Shown here piece after piece: positions 1-10,595 of a DNA stretch of 64,000 bases (position 1 is its first letter; every line of letters starts with the position of its first letter). The position numbers and the translations under genes were made by a program. The notes under the pieces were generated by a model, which was not told the origin of the DNA, did no database searches, and worked only from the letters and a program-made list of their open reading frames with translations. The stretch is taken from assembly GCA_000729835.1 (NCBI GenBank), contig JFHB01000030.1, positions 1-64,000 of the forward strand, given 5' to 3'. This DNA comes from Atkinsonella hypoxylon. Taxonomy: Eukaryota > Ascomycota > Sordariomycetes > Hypocreales > Clavicipitaceae.

Positions 1-2382
1 GGAAAAGAAAAAAAATTCGAAACGATATGCGGCTGAACCGCCAAAAGGACGACTGGGACAAGTTGGTGTCGCAGGTTGGGGCGAGGGGCAAGTATCCACT
101 ATACATTTTAAGCAGTAGACGAGAGAAAGTGCCTCGCATGAAGCTACTATCCAGTCACAGAGAGAATGGTGCTGTAACGCATCAAAAGCACCCACCTCGG
201 TGGCCACTTCGGGAGAGCATGGACACATGGGTGAAAAACCGGGGATTGGAGTGTGGAACTAAGGTATTGTTGGATGGAATGGGTGACTTGATAGGATAAC
301 TCAACTCGGCCAGCTACTCCAGTGTCACAGTCAACAATCTCGGCGGAATACTATTAGCAATCTGACTCTGCACCGCCTTGGAAAAACCATTTCAGAATTG
401 ACTTTGGAGTTTAGACTGTCCTCGGTGAGCTTGTTCGTCCAAGTTGCTCGGAGAGGGCAATTGCAAAGTCTTGGGATGGAACAGAAAAAAAAAGAAAGAA
501 ATGAAAGGAAAGAAAGAAATGAAAAGAAAGGAAGGAAGGAAGGCAGGTAGAAAAAAGATAACCCCTGCGTTTAACCTAAGGATCACAAGGATCATGTCTT
601 TACCAATTACAGCAAGATGCAGGCAGACGCAGGAAGATGCAGGAAGATGCAGGGCCCTCCGACTGCTCTTTCCTTACGAAGTACAGTAGCGTCACTTGTC
701 CCGACAGGACAGAAGACTACATTACATCACAGAGCTGGTGCATGTGAACAAGCATTTGTGCAACATATTACAAGGTGACCAGTCGTACGAGTTCTTGTCA
801 TAGTAACTTAACTGGCTTAATTTGATTGACGCCTCTGAAATCCTGAATTTGCTGCGACAGATTACCTAAAAGTACCTAGGTACGCCGGTGCGCAGTATTA
901 AACAAAGAAGGAAGGAGCTGACGTAGCATTAGCATGCAGCAGCTTCAGCGGCTCGCCCTTCCCAGGAATTTGGTTCCATGCCTGCAGGGCATTGCGCGGC
1001 TGCTGGAGCGGAGAGCGGAGGAGGGGGTAGGGAAGGGTAGGGAAGAGGAGGGAAGGGGAGAGGGGCGCACCAGAGTAAACAAACAGCGTCACACTCGTGC
1101 CAGGGGCATCCACCAGCCCCATCTTGGTTCAATATTTCGCCCAAGTCGAGCCTTTCCCCTGTCTCGTGCAGCATCGGAGCATAGATAGTTGGCGCAGTAC
1201 TCCGTACGTGGGAACACATTGGCACACCTTGGTAATACACCTGCATCACTTGGCAGCATTTCAAAACAGCATTTTCCCTCAAGTCAGAGTGGCGCTCCTT
1301 TGTGCAGTGACTGTGTTTGAGAGTGGTCTCAGTGCTGCTATTTTCGTCTAGGTCCACAGTCGCAGCTGCCGAAAATTGACACAGGGTGACAAAGGAGCAG
1401 ACGAGAAACACTTTGACAAACTGCATCAGCATCAGCATTAGCATCAGCATTAGCATTAGCATCAGCATTAGCATCAGCATCAGCATCAATGTCATCAATC
1501 ATCATCAGGAGCAGCCACAGCAACCACAGCAACCACAGCAACCACAGATTCCAGCTAGTGACCACTGACCCTCTGTTATGGCATGCTTCTTGATACTCAA
1601 ATTTCGTATCCTCGGACAGTCGTTGGTTCTGGAATGCTGTCATCTGCACTCCACAACAAACGCAAGCACCAGCCAGACGCTTTTTAGAGAGCCACGGGGA
1701 GCCTCTGGGAGCCAATAGGTGAGCCATTCCCCCGATTGATTGGGGAACAGGGAAACAGCTACCACAGGCCGCTGAATGGAGCATCGACTGCCTAAACTTT
1801 ACAGCTGACTCGGCGTCTTGGCTGACCTGAACCTTTGCGCCTGCAGTCTGGTGTCTGTTTTTTTTTTTTTTTTTTTGTCTGGCCAGCCCACTCACACGGC
1901 CCGTAGCCTTCTTGGCGAACAAAAGGATCCCCTCTCGCCTCATCCTTATCGCGTTCCTATTCCCATTCTTATCTTCTCACCTTCACGAACAACGGCAAAT
2001 TTGCACCTACACTAATCGCTGTCCCTCGATCGATTTGCTCAAGATTCGGAAACACTGTGCACCAGCTTTGGTCGATTCCTTAGCATTCGTCTTCCGCTGC
2101 GCCGCCTCTCCGCTTCTTTGCCTCAGTCTCGCCGGGTCTGGTCATGATCCAGCCTGCCACGCCGCTGGACTGAGTCGTCGTCATTATTCCAGACTAACGC
2201 GGCATCACGAACACGGGAACAAAAGACACCAAGTTTCTTCTCCCACCGCCACGAATAATCATCTATTCTCTTTCTCTCCTTCTTTTGAGACCTGCAAGAC
2301 GAGATCACCTTCGTCTTGTCCTGTCTTTACTGTCCCCTCAGTCCCTAGGTCCGCATGCAGTCATCTATCGGCAATAGCACTC
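1..2382. other. Non-coding stretch with simple repeats
   Basis: No open frame here has gene-like composition, splice signals or a recognisable product. The stretch holds a purine-rich run (about 481-549), a GATGCAG-type short repeat near 615-650, a compound microsatellite (1423-1547), one copy of the palindromic element TACTCCGTA (1198-1206) and a T-run of about 18 bases (1858-1876). The pyrimidine-rich 1900-2380 part is probably the promoter and 5' leader of the Ser/Pro-rich gene that follows. Confidence 0.5.
1423..1547. repeat. Compound microsatellite (CAGCAT/TAGCAT hexamer, then CAACCACAG nonamer)
   Basis: Positions 1423-1488 are an alternating run of the hexamers CAGCAT and TAGCAT. About 25 bases later, 1512-1547 is a tandem array of the nonamer CAACCACAG (about four copies). 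Long frames that cross it on either strand are simply translated repeat (MLMLML or DADAN strings) and are not taken as genes. Confidence 0.85.
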
Positions 2383-3357
2383 ATGGAGCCTGTTCCTGAG
2401 ACAGAGCGTATGGAGGCTTTTAAGTCCTCGCCAGTGCCGTCTCTTCTCAGTAGTAGTTCGTACGGTATCCCGCCATTCGAACTCGACATGGTGAGGAAGC
2501 CACCTAACATACGTCGAAGCACCGATCCCAACCCAACTACGCCGACTACCCCATCATGGGTTTCTTCATCAGCCAATCTTCCATACAGACCTCGAACAGC
2601 CTCCCCGTTATCTAGTGGCCACACACGATCTCGCTCGGCTGCCACTCTGGCCTCGCCAATGTCTCGAACGCAATCAATGCCTGGGGTAAGCGGTTCCGGG
2701 CGAATATTGTATTCGCCACAGCTCCGGCCTGCCAGTCCGTCCAATTCAGGCTCCCCTAGTCGAGTTCGGACGCCCAGAAAGCCCGCCGATGAAGCTTACC
2801 CCAACACTTCCCCTGTTCGGATGACTGTGCTAGATTATGAGAAAAACTCGATCGACCGAAGCAGCTCACCTGTACTTGGACCGGCCATCGTTGCATCGAA
2901 CCGTCTCAGAAGATCATCATCGCCTTTCCGAAGTGTGCCGCCCCCAACCTCTAGCTCTCTCTCGCTTCTCCCGTCGACACCATCTTCTTCTTCGGTTTCG
3001 TCGTTGAGGTTATACGATAATTTATCCACGGGGTATGGTGGCAGTCTCTCGTCTGTTCCATCTACTCCCACATCCACTCGGTCTCGCAGCCCTAGTATCT
3101 CGAGTTTGGAAACCATTCCTGATACTCCGGATGCGGAGGAGGCCGCCCTGGAAGCCGAGAGACTTGCGCAGCTCAAGGCCGCTGCAGACGCCGCAGGCGT
3201 CGGTGAACAATTCGATGGTAAGGGCCGGGCAGCCATGGATGCACCTCTGCGCGGTCGAACTCTGAGCTACGGATCAAGGGACAAACGAAAACGCTGGAGC
3301 GTCTGCGGAGCAGAACGACGTGGCGATCTAGACTTGGAGACCATTTGGGAGGACTAA
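2383..3357 (+). CDS. Ser/Pro-rich basic low-complexity protein, function unknown
   Basis: Single exon, 324 residues from the ATG at 2383. The frame is open upstream of that, but the upstream translation looks like untranslated leader, so this first plausible Met (MEPVPETERM) is chosen. The protein is dominated by Ser, Pro, Thr and Arg, with many SP/TP dipeptides in SPxR or TPxxP contexts (possible proline-directed kinase sites). There is an Ala/Glu-rich helical stretch near residues 250-275 (EEAALEAERLAQLKAAADAA). The C terminus is charged and compact, ending KRKRWSVCGAERR...LETIWED, which looks like the most conserved part. No signal peptide, membrane segment or known domain is visible. It resembles the fungal proteins usually labelled basic proline-rich protein. 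I infer a cytoplasmic or nuclear, largely disordered phosphoprotein. Confidence 0.7.
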   Translation: MEPVPETERMEAFKSSPVPSLLSSSSYGIPPFELDMVRKPPNIRRSTDPNPTTPTTPSWVSSSANLPYRPRTASPLSSGHTRSRSAATLASPMSRTQSMPGVSGSGRILYSPQLRPASPSNSGSPSRVRTPRKPADEAYPNTSPVRMTVLDYEKNSIDRSSSPVLGPAIVASNRLRRSSSPFRSVPPPTSSSLSLLPSTPSSSSVSSLRLYDNLSTGYGGSLSSVPSTPTSTRSRSPSISSLETIPDTPDAEEAALEAERLAQLKAAADAAGVGEQFDGKGRAAMDAPLRGRTLSYGSRDKRKRWSVCGAERRGDLDLETIWED

Positions 3358-4133
3358 AGAATGCAACGAATGTTTGATGGCGTTTCTGGCGTGTCACAGT
3401 ATACGCAGGGCCGCACAACACGGGCTTAGGCTACTTAACCTCGTGATGCGTTCCCTTCTTTTTCATGAGCAGCGGCCATATGGCGTTTGGTTGACTTGAT
3501 TTGTTTTTTATGTTGCCAGCTGACGCAATTGAGCGGTCTTGCTGTGACTGATTCCGCAGGAGCCTTCAATCAAGCGGAGAAGGTGAATTGGAAGGAAGAG
3601 AGTCGTTCTGTTTTGATACCCCTGCGGATATGATTTATCTCAAGTGTGCGCATTTAAATGCCAAGATTGGGGAAGGGGGAGACAAGAGGACAAGGGTAGT
3701 TAGATTTCAAGTCGAAGGGCAGAGACTGAGGCACGATTGTGTCAGTCGGCCTTCTCGCAGGTGGAGCAGGCTCTTCCTTGAGATCTCGAGCCACAAACTG
3801 GCAGGCGCTGCCAGTAATGGCAAATAAATGCATATAAGTACATGTTCCACGAGAGTGCTGCGTTTTATCGCCTTGCTAAGTGAAGCTGGTGTTTGAAAAG
3901 AGACAAAAGTGGACTTGTCTGTGCATACTAGGGCGAAGGGATGAAGGGCGGCAGAAGCTGGAAGCTCCAACGAGCAAAAAAGGGCGATGATCCTTGGATG
4001 ATGCTTCACGAAGTGGGAGCACTCGAAACAGTTGCAAAGTGAAAAATACTAGTTTTGCTCCCTTGCCCCCCTCGGCGATGGTTTGGCTGTGTGCGAGCGC
4101 TCACAGGAACCGGTTGCAGGACAGGCGATTCAT

Positions 4134-4134
<1 letters not shown>

Positions 4135-4166
<32 letters not shown>
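4135..4166. repeat. (GT)n microsatellite
   Basis: Sixteen uninterrupted GT units. Confidence 0.9.
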
Positions 4167-4167
<1 letters not shown>

Positions 4168-4447
4168 GCTGGCCCTGGCCTGCATCTCGCCCGCGTGATT
4201 GGTTCCTTGTCAAGTTGATTTGCCTATTTGGGCAAGCTCTCCCTTGCCGACACTATTACTCGGTAGACTGGCGGATATGTTCGCTTCATGAGGAACATTG
4301 ACTCAGTGACCATGAAATTAGACGTGAAGAATGGTAGCTGTCAAGATGATATATGATGCTTCTTATTTGTTTTTTTTTTTGTTTTTTTTTTTTCAGATGA
4401 TGGATAACACGTTAATAAGAACACCAACCATCACCAGCACTCTTCCA

Positions 4448-4453
4448 TATAAA
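4448..4453 (+). promoter_or_regulatory. Putative TATA box of the EPC-repeat secreted protein gene
   Basis: TATAAA in a CT-rich context (TCTTCCATATAAACTG), followed by pyrimidine-rich leader up to the ATG at 4637. The distance fits a fungal promoter plus a long 5' leader. It is assigned by position only. Confidence 0.4.
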
Positions 4454-4636
4454 CTGAGCCGACATCATTCTCTTTCTCCCAATTCTATCTCGGTAGACTA
4501 TCAAGCCAGTAAATAGTATTTCTTTATCGCGGCTTGTTATCAAGTTCATTCGTTTTCTTCCCTACCAAATTCATATTAGCGTGACTTCCTTTTCTGTCAT
4601 ATTTCTTTTTAATTCTACACATACCGACCAACAATC

Positions 4637-6046
4637 ATGCGTTGGACAACGTTGGCAATGGCCTCTGGCCCGATGGTGGTAGCGGAGGCTGCGCCAAGAA
4701 TGTTCGACCAGACAATCCAGGTGAGATATTTATTGACCTTGTCGCTGAGAGAAGCATTCCACTTACCCGAGATAGAATGTCCAACATGATGATGCTGCCC
4801 GGCCAGTCGTCAACCACGGCTTATACGCTCGCGACTCGAAATGGGGCGACGCCAAGGTCGCGCACAACCGGCGTCGCGAGGCTCAAATGACGACGATGCC
4901 GGAGGGCTGCCCTACCGCGACGGTCATTATGTCTACCGTCACAGTAGATGTTACTATTTATGTTACACCGACAGCCGACATGACAGAACCTAGTCTGGAA
5001 GAAACGCCCGTCTCAACATCAACAGAGCCTCGTCCGGATGAGGACATAGAGCCTTGTCCTGATGAGAGTATTACAATTGGAAGTTGGAGCAGTACGGTTC
5101 CAGCACAGAGCACCGCTTCGCCGACTACAGAGCCATGTCCCGAGGAGTCTGGAATGCGGAATACGACCACTGTCATGACAGCATCGTCGACAACGGAGCC
5201 ATGCGAGACGGAAACCGGTTTGATGAATTCGACCGCCATCGAGACCGTTCCTACTTCTACTGGCTCTGTCACAACCATGATCACCCACATGAGCGAGACG
5301 TCTGAGCCCTGCCTTGAAGTTACTCCCGCTGCGACTTCACCTTCGTCGTCTCCTCCCATCACCACAGACGGCGACAGCACTACGGCCACGATCACAACCG
5401 CATTGACCTCCGAGCCTTGCGAAGAGACAACTTGGACATCGACACATGCCACGACGCGAACTCTGCCGATGACTCCCTTGTCTACGGCGCTTACGACAGG
5501 CTCCCAGACCACGACCTGCATCATCGACACCTCCATGACGCCCGTGACAAGATCCTCCATGACCAGCACGCCCACCGCCCTCAACCCGGCTACCAAGACC
5601 ATCTGCGAGCACGATGACCAGAAAGGCACGCCTGACAAAGGCGCCTCATACTGTGGTATAAAGGGCCAGCCAGCAGGGGTCTACTTCATCGCACAGTTCA
5701 TCGAGGAAAGATCCGGCATCCCTGTCAGCGAAGAAGGATGCTACCAGTTCTGCGACGTAAGTACAGACTTTATGCGAAACCCAGGAACTTAAGTCAAAAG
5801 CCAGAAGGTTAGACTAACACCCTAGAACAGAGCGTCATGGAAGACACCAAGGGCTGCGAATCCTACCACTTTTACACCAACGACCTGGGCGCCCCTCGCT
5901 GCGACCTCTACGGCATGCCCGTCTCCTACGCCGTCCGGGACCTCGACAACAATCAGCCTGGCAAGTGGTACGACCTCGGGTGCGGGCGTCCTGCCGACCA
6001 GGGGTGGCACGATGAGATGGCGCGGCACAAAGCCAAGACGGACTAA
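4637..6046 (+). CDS. Secreted Thr/Ser-rich protein with repeated EPC tripeptides
   Basis: Three exons, 4637-4720, 4776-5756 and 5831-6046, all phase 0, giving 426 residues. Introns of 55 and 74 bp have GTGAGA/GTAAGT donors, and the second has a CTAAC branch point. Residues 1-20 look like a signal peptide (MRWTTLAMASGPMVVAEAAP). Residues 29-65 are charged and end in RRR, a possible Kex2-type processing region. Residues about 66-300 are mucin-like, very rich in Thr and Ser, and punctuated by the tripeptide EPC at residues 120, 147, 170, 205 and 241, with the degenerate copies EPS (99) and EPR (112). The C-terminal ~125 residues form a Cys-containing domain (YCGIKGQPAG, GCYQFCD, GCESYHFYTND, PRCDLYG) that resembles a small extracellular fold found in fungal secreted proteins, but I cannot name it. 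No GPI signal or membrane anchor is seen. A heavily O-glycosylated cell-wall or surface protein is inferred. The function is unknown. Confidence 0.8.
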
Positions 6047-6953
6047 CCCGACACCAACATGGATGCCGAGACTGATGAAGCGGCTCACGTACAACAGGAA
6101 CAGGGGCTGAAGAAGTTGAAGCTGGGGCTGGGCATCGACTCATAGGAGCTGCCGTTGCTAGAATCGTACATTTTGAATACGGACACTCGTACACATGCAG
6201 GTTTGATATCAGCTTGATACATGTTTGTTTATTTCCCTCTCCTTTTTTTTTTTTTTTTTACTCACAAAGGCGTGGAATGGTTACATATGGCTGGCTTGAT
6301 TGAGCATCTACGGTTGGAATGGACTCTACTTACTTTAATCTAACTTGATCTAATATAAGACTTCATTCGCTCTACCATGGCCGATGCAAGGTGAAACCCT
6401 TGAAAAGAAATCAGCTCGCTGGATTTGCCGCTCAAGTGCTCTTCGAGGTAACTTGGGTATATGACGGTAAGAGAGTTAGTTGCACGGGATCCAGCGAGGA
6501 TCGGCATTTCCTCTGCACAATTGATGTGTGCCCGAATGCGATAGAGGCAAGAGGTGGAGACGGCTGTTAGGGTATAGACATGTTCAAAAGCCAGAGTCAT
6601 TTATGAAGTCAAATTTCCCAAAGCTGATCTCTACAAAAAACGGTCAAGTTGTACATCTTGACGCCCAAGATGACCCCCGCCAGAAAGAAACACTTCATCA
6701 GACGTCCCCACGACGAGAACGACAACAGCATCGCACGTCATGTGATATAAAGTCAGACCACCGATTTCTACCACGATGCAAACAATACGTCAAAAAGCGA
6801 GCCCGCTCCCATCCCGCCGACCCAAATCCCAGCACCCCCCCCCCTCGACAGACTAGCATCAAAACGCCACGAGAGACCCTTCCGCCAATATCACGCCTCG
6901 CTTGCCAAAACCAACCCCCTCTCCCCCCCAACTCAGCCATCTCCAAGACCACA
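6047..6953. other. Intergenic between convergent genes
   Basis: Holds the 3' regions of the secreted protein (plus) and cytidine deaminase (minus), with a T-run at 6244-6259. A minus-strand frame of 86 codons at 6340-6600 has no recognisable features and is not called. Confidence 0.5.
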
Positions 6954-7576
6954 CTACTCGCGAACCAGCTGTTCAGGCCCAAACGACAACGGCAGCAACT
7001 GCCCACATCAGCAACAAACCGACCCCTCGCCAAGGACCCCCCCAAAAAAAAAAAAAAAAACGTACCTCTTCAAGCTTCAAAACGACATACTTCTCATCCT
7101 TATCAAACATGATGATCGGCATGCTCGGCTTGCAAAACTCCCGAATACTAACGATGCATTAAAAAAAAAAACCCCCCCAAAAAAAAGAAAAGAAAAAAAC
7201 CCTCTGGATCAACTCACAATTGTCTACACATGCCACACGGACTAGCAGGCGGGCTGATATCCGTCGCCACAGCCACGGCTTTGAACGCCCTCACTTGGCC
7301 CCCCGTGACAGCCTTGCCAAAGGCGACTCTCTCGGCGCACGTGCCGACGGGGAACGCCGCGTTCTCGACGTTGGCGCCCGTGGTGATGGAGTCGTCGGCG
7401 CCTAGGAGGGCGGCGCCGACGCGGAACGTGCTGTAGGGGCAGTAGGCGGTGGCTTTGGCGGCTACGGCGGCGGCGCGGAGGTTGTTGAATTGCTGGGTTG
7501 TGAGGGCGTAGGTCTCGCAGGTTGAGCGGACGGCGTCTGGGGATGAGGAGGCGTGGATTGGGGGCGTGGGCGTCAT
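6954..7576 (-). CDS. CDD1: Cytidine deaminase
   Basis: Three exons on the minus strand, 7218-7576, 7066-7147 and 6954-6998, giving 161 residues, the usual size of the homotetrameric pyrimidine-salvage enzyme. It hydrolyses cytidine and deoxycytidine to uridine and deoxyuridine. The zinc and catalytic signature is complete: NVENAAFPVGTCAE supplies the first Cys ligand and the proton-shuttling Glu, and PCGMC supplies the second and third Cys ligands. The second exon restores the expected CRQFIREFC, and the last exon supplies the family's C terminus LLPLSFGPEQL. The start is the ATG at 7576 (MTPTPPIHA); the frame extends further upstream but without similarity. Introns are 70 bp (7148-7217) and 67 bp (6999-7065). 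Both are full of A and C homopolymer runs, so base-call errors are possible there. Confidence 0.9.
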
Positions 7577-8367
7577 TGTGGGTTGGGTGGGAAGTTGGTT
7601 GTCTTGGGAAGTGCTGTTTGGCCTGGATCTTGGATGACGGCGTGTGATGGAGGAATATGAAATGAAGATTGTTTGGGACGGTCCACTGGCTGTCATCAAC
7701 AGCGTGGAGCAATCAATGGGACGTCATCAGAGTCGGAATCGACTCTGTGATGCCTTGACACACAGCTTAAGAAGTGGCATCACGCACCACGCACCACGCA
7801 TCACGCACCACGCACTGCATTCTGCACCCAGTCTCGCACAAGTCATCATTTGTCCGGGCGGCATTGCACCGATTGACGTACTCTATTCTCCGTACATGTC
7901 ATGTCCATTCGTCTGATGGCGCCCCGCCCTTCTGCCGCTCTGCCATCTGCAAAGAACTGCTTCGAGTCGCACCGTCAGCGGGTATAGCTCCAGATATCAG
8001 AATATCATGTTACAACAAAAATTCCAGGCATCGTTGCATGCCATCTTAACTGACACGGTACTTTCTCCCTCTCCCCCACTTTGTGTCGTATTAACCTCCA
8101 CATGCTATCTCATTTGCTCTTCAGAGACCATGCATTTACAAACCATCATCATATATACTGGAATTTTCCTTCAACGTCCACGCTCTGGTATGAAATTAAT
8201 AGCCATATTACTGAGTCATCAATAGTGATACGCCTTGTAGTAAGGAAAAGAAAAGAAAAGAAAAGAAAAGGAAGAAAGAGCCAGTGTTGATGCTAGCGTG
8301 AACGTAATGCGCAAGCATACATATGCCATGGCGGGAGCGAGAATCCATAGTCCAACACCATTATCCA
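7577..8367. other. Intergenic with two short tandem repeats
   Basis: This contains the promoter of cytidine deaminase and the 3' region of the MAPKKK gene. It includes a CACCACG/CATCACG heptamer array at about 7780-7816 and an (AAAAG)n tract at 8242-8272. I see no gene. Confidence 0.5.
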
Positions 8368-10416
8368 TTATCCATTTCCCTCAGTTATATAGCTGTATTT
8401 GCTGGGGTTTGCTGTCAAGGGAGTCGGTAGTGTCGACGAGCCGCTATCGCTTGGTGTCATTGGCTCAACCACTTGGCTGCGGACAGCCATGATCCATTCA
8501 TCCTGAAGTAGTTCCACCGCTGACGGTCGCTCCTCGGGGTTTCGCGCAAAGCACTTGGATAGAAAGTTCAGTCCTTGAGGGCTGATCTGATCGGCCGGCG
8601 GCAGCTGAGGCGGGTTGCCTTGAGCAATGTTATACATGATGGCCCATTCGTTGTCCAGATTAGCCCAAGGTCGTCGTCCGGTAGCCATCTCCAACACTAC
8701 GCAGCCCAGGGACCAAATATCGACCGCTCCCGCCCGGCCGGGGTTGTCTCCCTTGATAACTTCAGGCGACATGTACATTGGTGTGCCCGTCATAGACTTG
8801 TTAGGCTTGGTGGCGTGCAGGTCTGTCGCCAGGGTGCGACCCTGCCGTGCAATAACCTTGGCGGCTCCAAAGTCCACATATTTGATGATACCGTTGTGAT
8901 TTAGAAGGATATCTGTGCGTTTGCTGTTAAACCAAGACCCTGGGGACGAATGGGAGTCGCAGTGCATGGATGGTAAAGACTTACTCTCTGGTTTGATATC
9001 ACGGTGGGCGATGCCGCTCTCATGGAGATACACAAGGCCTTCCAAGAGCTGTAGTGCGTAGAAGGTGATGACTTGCTCGTCCTCGATCCGACCGTGCTCA
9101 AGGAGGTTGGCCAAAGATCCACCCGAGCAATATTCCATAAAAATGTACACGCGATCTCGATGCACTTCGATGCCATGATACTGCACAATGTTGGGATGAT
9201 CCAGGACTTCCAAGACGCCCATTTCCTCGCGGATTTGTTCAGCAATCGTGGGGATCAATTTGGGATCCTGAAGTCGGATCTCCTTGACTGCCATGAGCAG
9301 ACCCGTGTCCAGGTCCATGGCTGCATACACATTGCCAAAAGTTCCACCCCCGACAAAGTGGCCCTGCTGCCAGCGCTTTGTCACGTTGGTCGCCGAGGAA
9401 GACAGGTAGGCCAGGGATCGGTCTGCTTCGTTGTTGGCCTCGAGTACACGACCAAGGACCCGTCTTTCACCTTCTTTTTCGCGCCGAAAGCCGTCCATAA
9501 CGTCCAAGCTTACCAAACGTTGTTCTGTAATGCATCGCGCGGCTTCCTCATCATCAAGCATTCTGTTCTTGTCAAGCTTCCTGAACTGGCCCACAAGCGC
9601 CTCCATGCGCTCCTTTTCTGCCCGTGCTGCCATGTTGGATCTTGCCCCCATAATGTCAAAGTGCGAGATCAATAGCGACATGCACCCGCCAACTTTTGTG
9701 CGCAGTTTCTCGTACTCGTCATCGCCAAGCGCAAGAATATGGCGTCCCCGCGTCATGCCCATCGCAAATTCAAGTGCCAAAACGGCCCATCGGAACGTTT
9801 TACGATCAGAAGCAATACAGTCGTCGCAAATGAAGCTGACCCAGTCCAGGGCAAGCTTGGTGAGCTTCAAGTTGTTCATCTGTCGCCTGTTGCTGTCCAT
9901 GTAGAGGAGCGAACGTTGTCCGAACTCTGTGGCAAACACGAAACATGTTTGGATGAGCTCTTGGCAGTCCTTACCTTCTGTTTGCTTCCGGATCACCTCC
10001 ACACTATCCATGAAAGTGTTGGAGAGCTTATAAGCTACACGCCGGATCTCCATCAGCCTTGTGTTGACTTTGTGGATGTTGGATCTAGACTCCTGGAGGA
10101 GATCCACGTGCATTTCCACAGCGTCAAGAAATGCTCGTCTTGCTTCCGGTAGTGACTGAGACCCAGTCGCACACAGTCGCAGTTGCCCTCGCTTTAAATC
10201 AATATTTTGTTCCCGAAGCGGGACTGTAATGGATTCACCGAACCAATTGAAGGAATCTTCGGGGCGCAGGATCAAAAGATACTGCTTGCCTGGATTGTCG
10301 GGAAATCGATGCAGCGACGTCACAGCCATCATGGCTTGTATGTCGTCAAGTCGGCCATGCAGCTCTGGGGATGCAATCAAATACGTGCCTCGCTTTTCAA
10401 GAAGTCCGCCGGCGGA
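8368..10416 (-). CDS. sskB: SskB/Ssk2-type MAP kinase kinase kinase, 5' end broken
   Basis: Two exons, 8985-10416 (open frame; no ATG at its start) and 8368-8912, with a 72-bp intron (8913-8984) inside the HRDIKPEN motif. The product is the C-terminal half of the STE11-family kinase that activates the Pbs2-Hog1 osmostress module downstream of the two-component phosphorelay. About 330 residues match the conserved region before the kinase (LIASPELHGRLDDIQ, FNWFGESITVPL). The kinase domain follows and is complete: the glycine loop GGGTFGNVY, VAIK-type lysine AVKEI, HRDIKPEN, DFG and GTPMYMSPE are all present. Family members have about 1,300 residues, so the N-terminal half is missing. In the frame, a TAA precedes codon TCC at 10416, and matching sequence continues in other frames up to about 10590, then disappears. 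The first in-frame ATG is at 10332, so a 630-residue shortened kinase could still be made. It is either a decayed second copy or a gene damaged by assembly errors. Confidence 0.75.
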   Translation of the reverse strand, partial: SAGGLLEKRGTYLIASPELHGRLDDIQAMMAVTSLHRFPDNPGKQYLLILRPEDSFNWFGESITVPLREQNIDLKRGQLRLCATGSQSLPEARRAFLDAVEMHVDLLQESRSNIHKVNTRLMEIRRVAYKLSNTFMDSVEVIRKQTEGKDCQELIQTCFVFATEFGQRSLLYMDSNRRQMNNLKLTKLALDWVSFICDDCIASDRKTFRWAVLALEFAMGMTRGRHILALGDDEYEKLRTKVGGCMSLLISHFDIMGARSNMAARAEKERMEALVGQFRKLDKNRMLDDEEAARCITEQRLVSLDVMDGFRREKEGERRVLGRVLEANNEADRSLAYLSSSATNVTKRWQQGHFVGGGTFGNVYAAMDLDTGLLMAVKEIRLQDPKLIPTIAEQIREEMGVLEVLDHPNIVQYHGIEVHRDRVYIFMEYCSGGSLANLLEHGRIEDEQVITFYALQLLEGLVYLHESGIAHRDIKPESKSLPSMHCDSHSSPGSWFNSKRTDILLNHNGIIKYVDFGAAKVIARQGRTLATDLHATKPNKSMTGTPMYMSPEVIKGDNPGRAGAVDIWSLGCVVLEMATGRRPWANLDNEWAIMYNIAQGNPPQLPPADQISPQGLNFLSKCFARNPEERPSAVELLQDEWIMAVRSQVVEPMTPSDSGSSTLPTPLTANPSKYSYITEGNG

Positions 10417-10595
10417 TTAGAGCTCAAGTTAAGCAGCTTATTCCAGGTTCTCAGCTAAGGAAGCAGATAACCCCGTAGAAGAAGTGATATGAAGGATGGA
10501 AGGCAGTCGCTCAAGGTGTTTTTGGCCATACTGGCGAAATTTTGGGCTATGAAAGCAGCGAAGCTTCTCACATTTTGGATTCCTTGCGTGTACTT
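10417..10595 (-). pseudogene. Frameshifted remnant of upstream sskB coding sequence
   Basis: Reading the minus strand, 10398-10445 encodes WNKLLNLSSNPPADFL one frame away from the kinase frame, which then picks up with EKRGTYLIASPE; the two pieces abut at about 10398-10404 as if one base were lost. Above that, 10440-10539 encodes a FRQYGQKHLERLPSI-type segment back in the kinase frame and ends in TAA, and 10530-10590 has a third piece (RSFAAFIAQNFA) in another frame. The order of the pieces fits a single ancestral frame interrupted by small indels. Above about 10600 no coding resemblance remains. The equivalence with SskB is from memory of the family, not an alignment. Confidence 0.5.

Larger units (their letters stand above)
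3358..4636. other. Intergenic, with (GT)n tract and TATA box
   Basis: No gene is supportable. It contains a perfect GT dinucleotide run (4135-4166), T-runs at 4371-4393, and a TATAAA at 4448-4453, which lies about 190 bases before the start codon of the EPC-repeat secreted protein and is a plausible core promoter for it. Confidence 0.5.

Noticed and set aside
929..1943. Long minus-strand frames crossing the microsatellite (LMLMLM and DADAN strings)
   Set aside because: They are translations of the hexamer array and of low-complexity flanks, with no splice or family support.
4887..5792. Taking the secreted protein as starting at the ATG at 4887
   Set aside because: The in-phase upstream exons give a signal peptide and clean splice joins, so the start at 4637 is better.
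6340..6600. 86-codon minus-strand frame between the secreted protein and cytidine deaminase
   Set aside because: It was considered as an extra exon of cytidine deaminase, but the deaminase C terminus (LLPLSFGPEQL) is found at 6954-6998.
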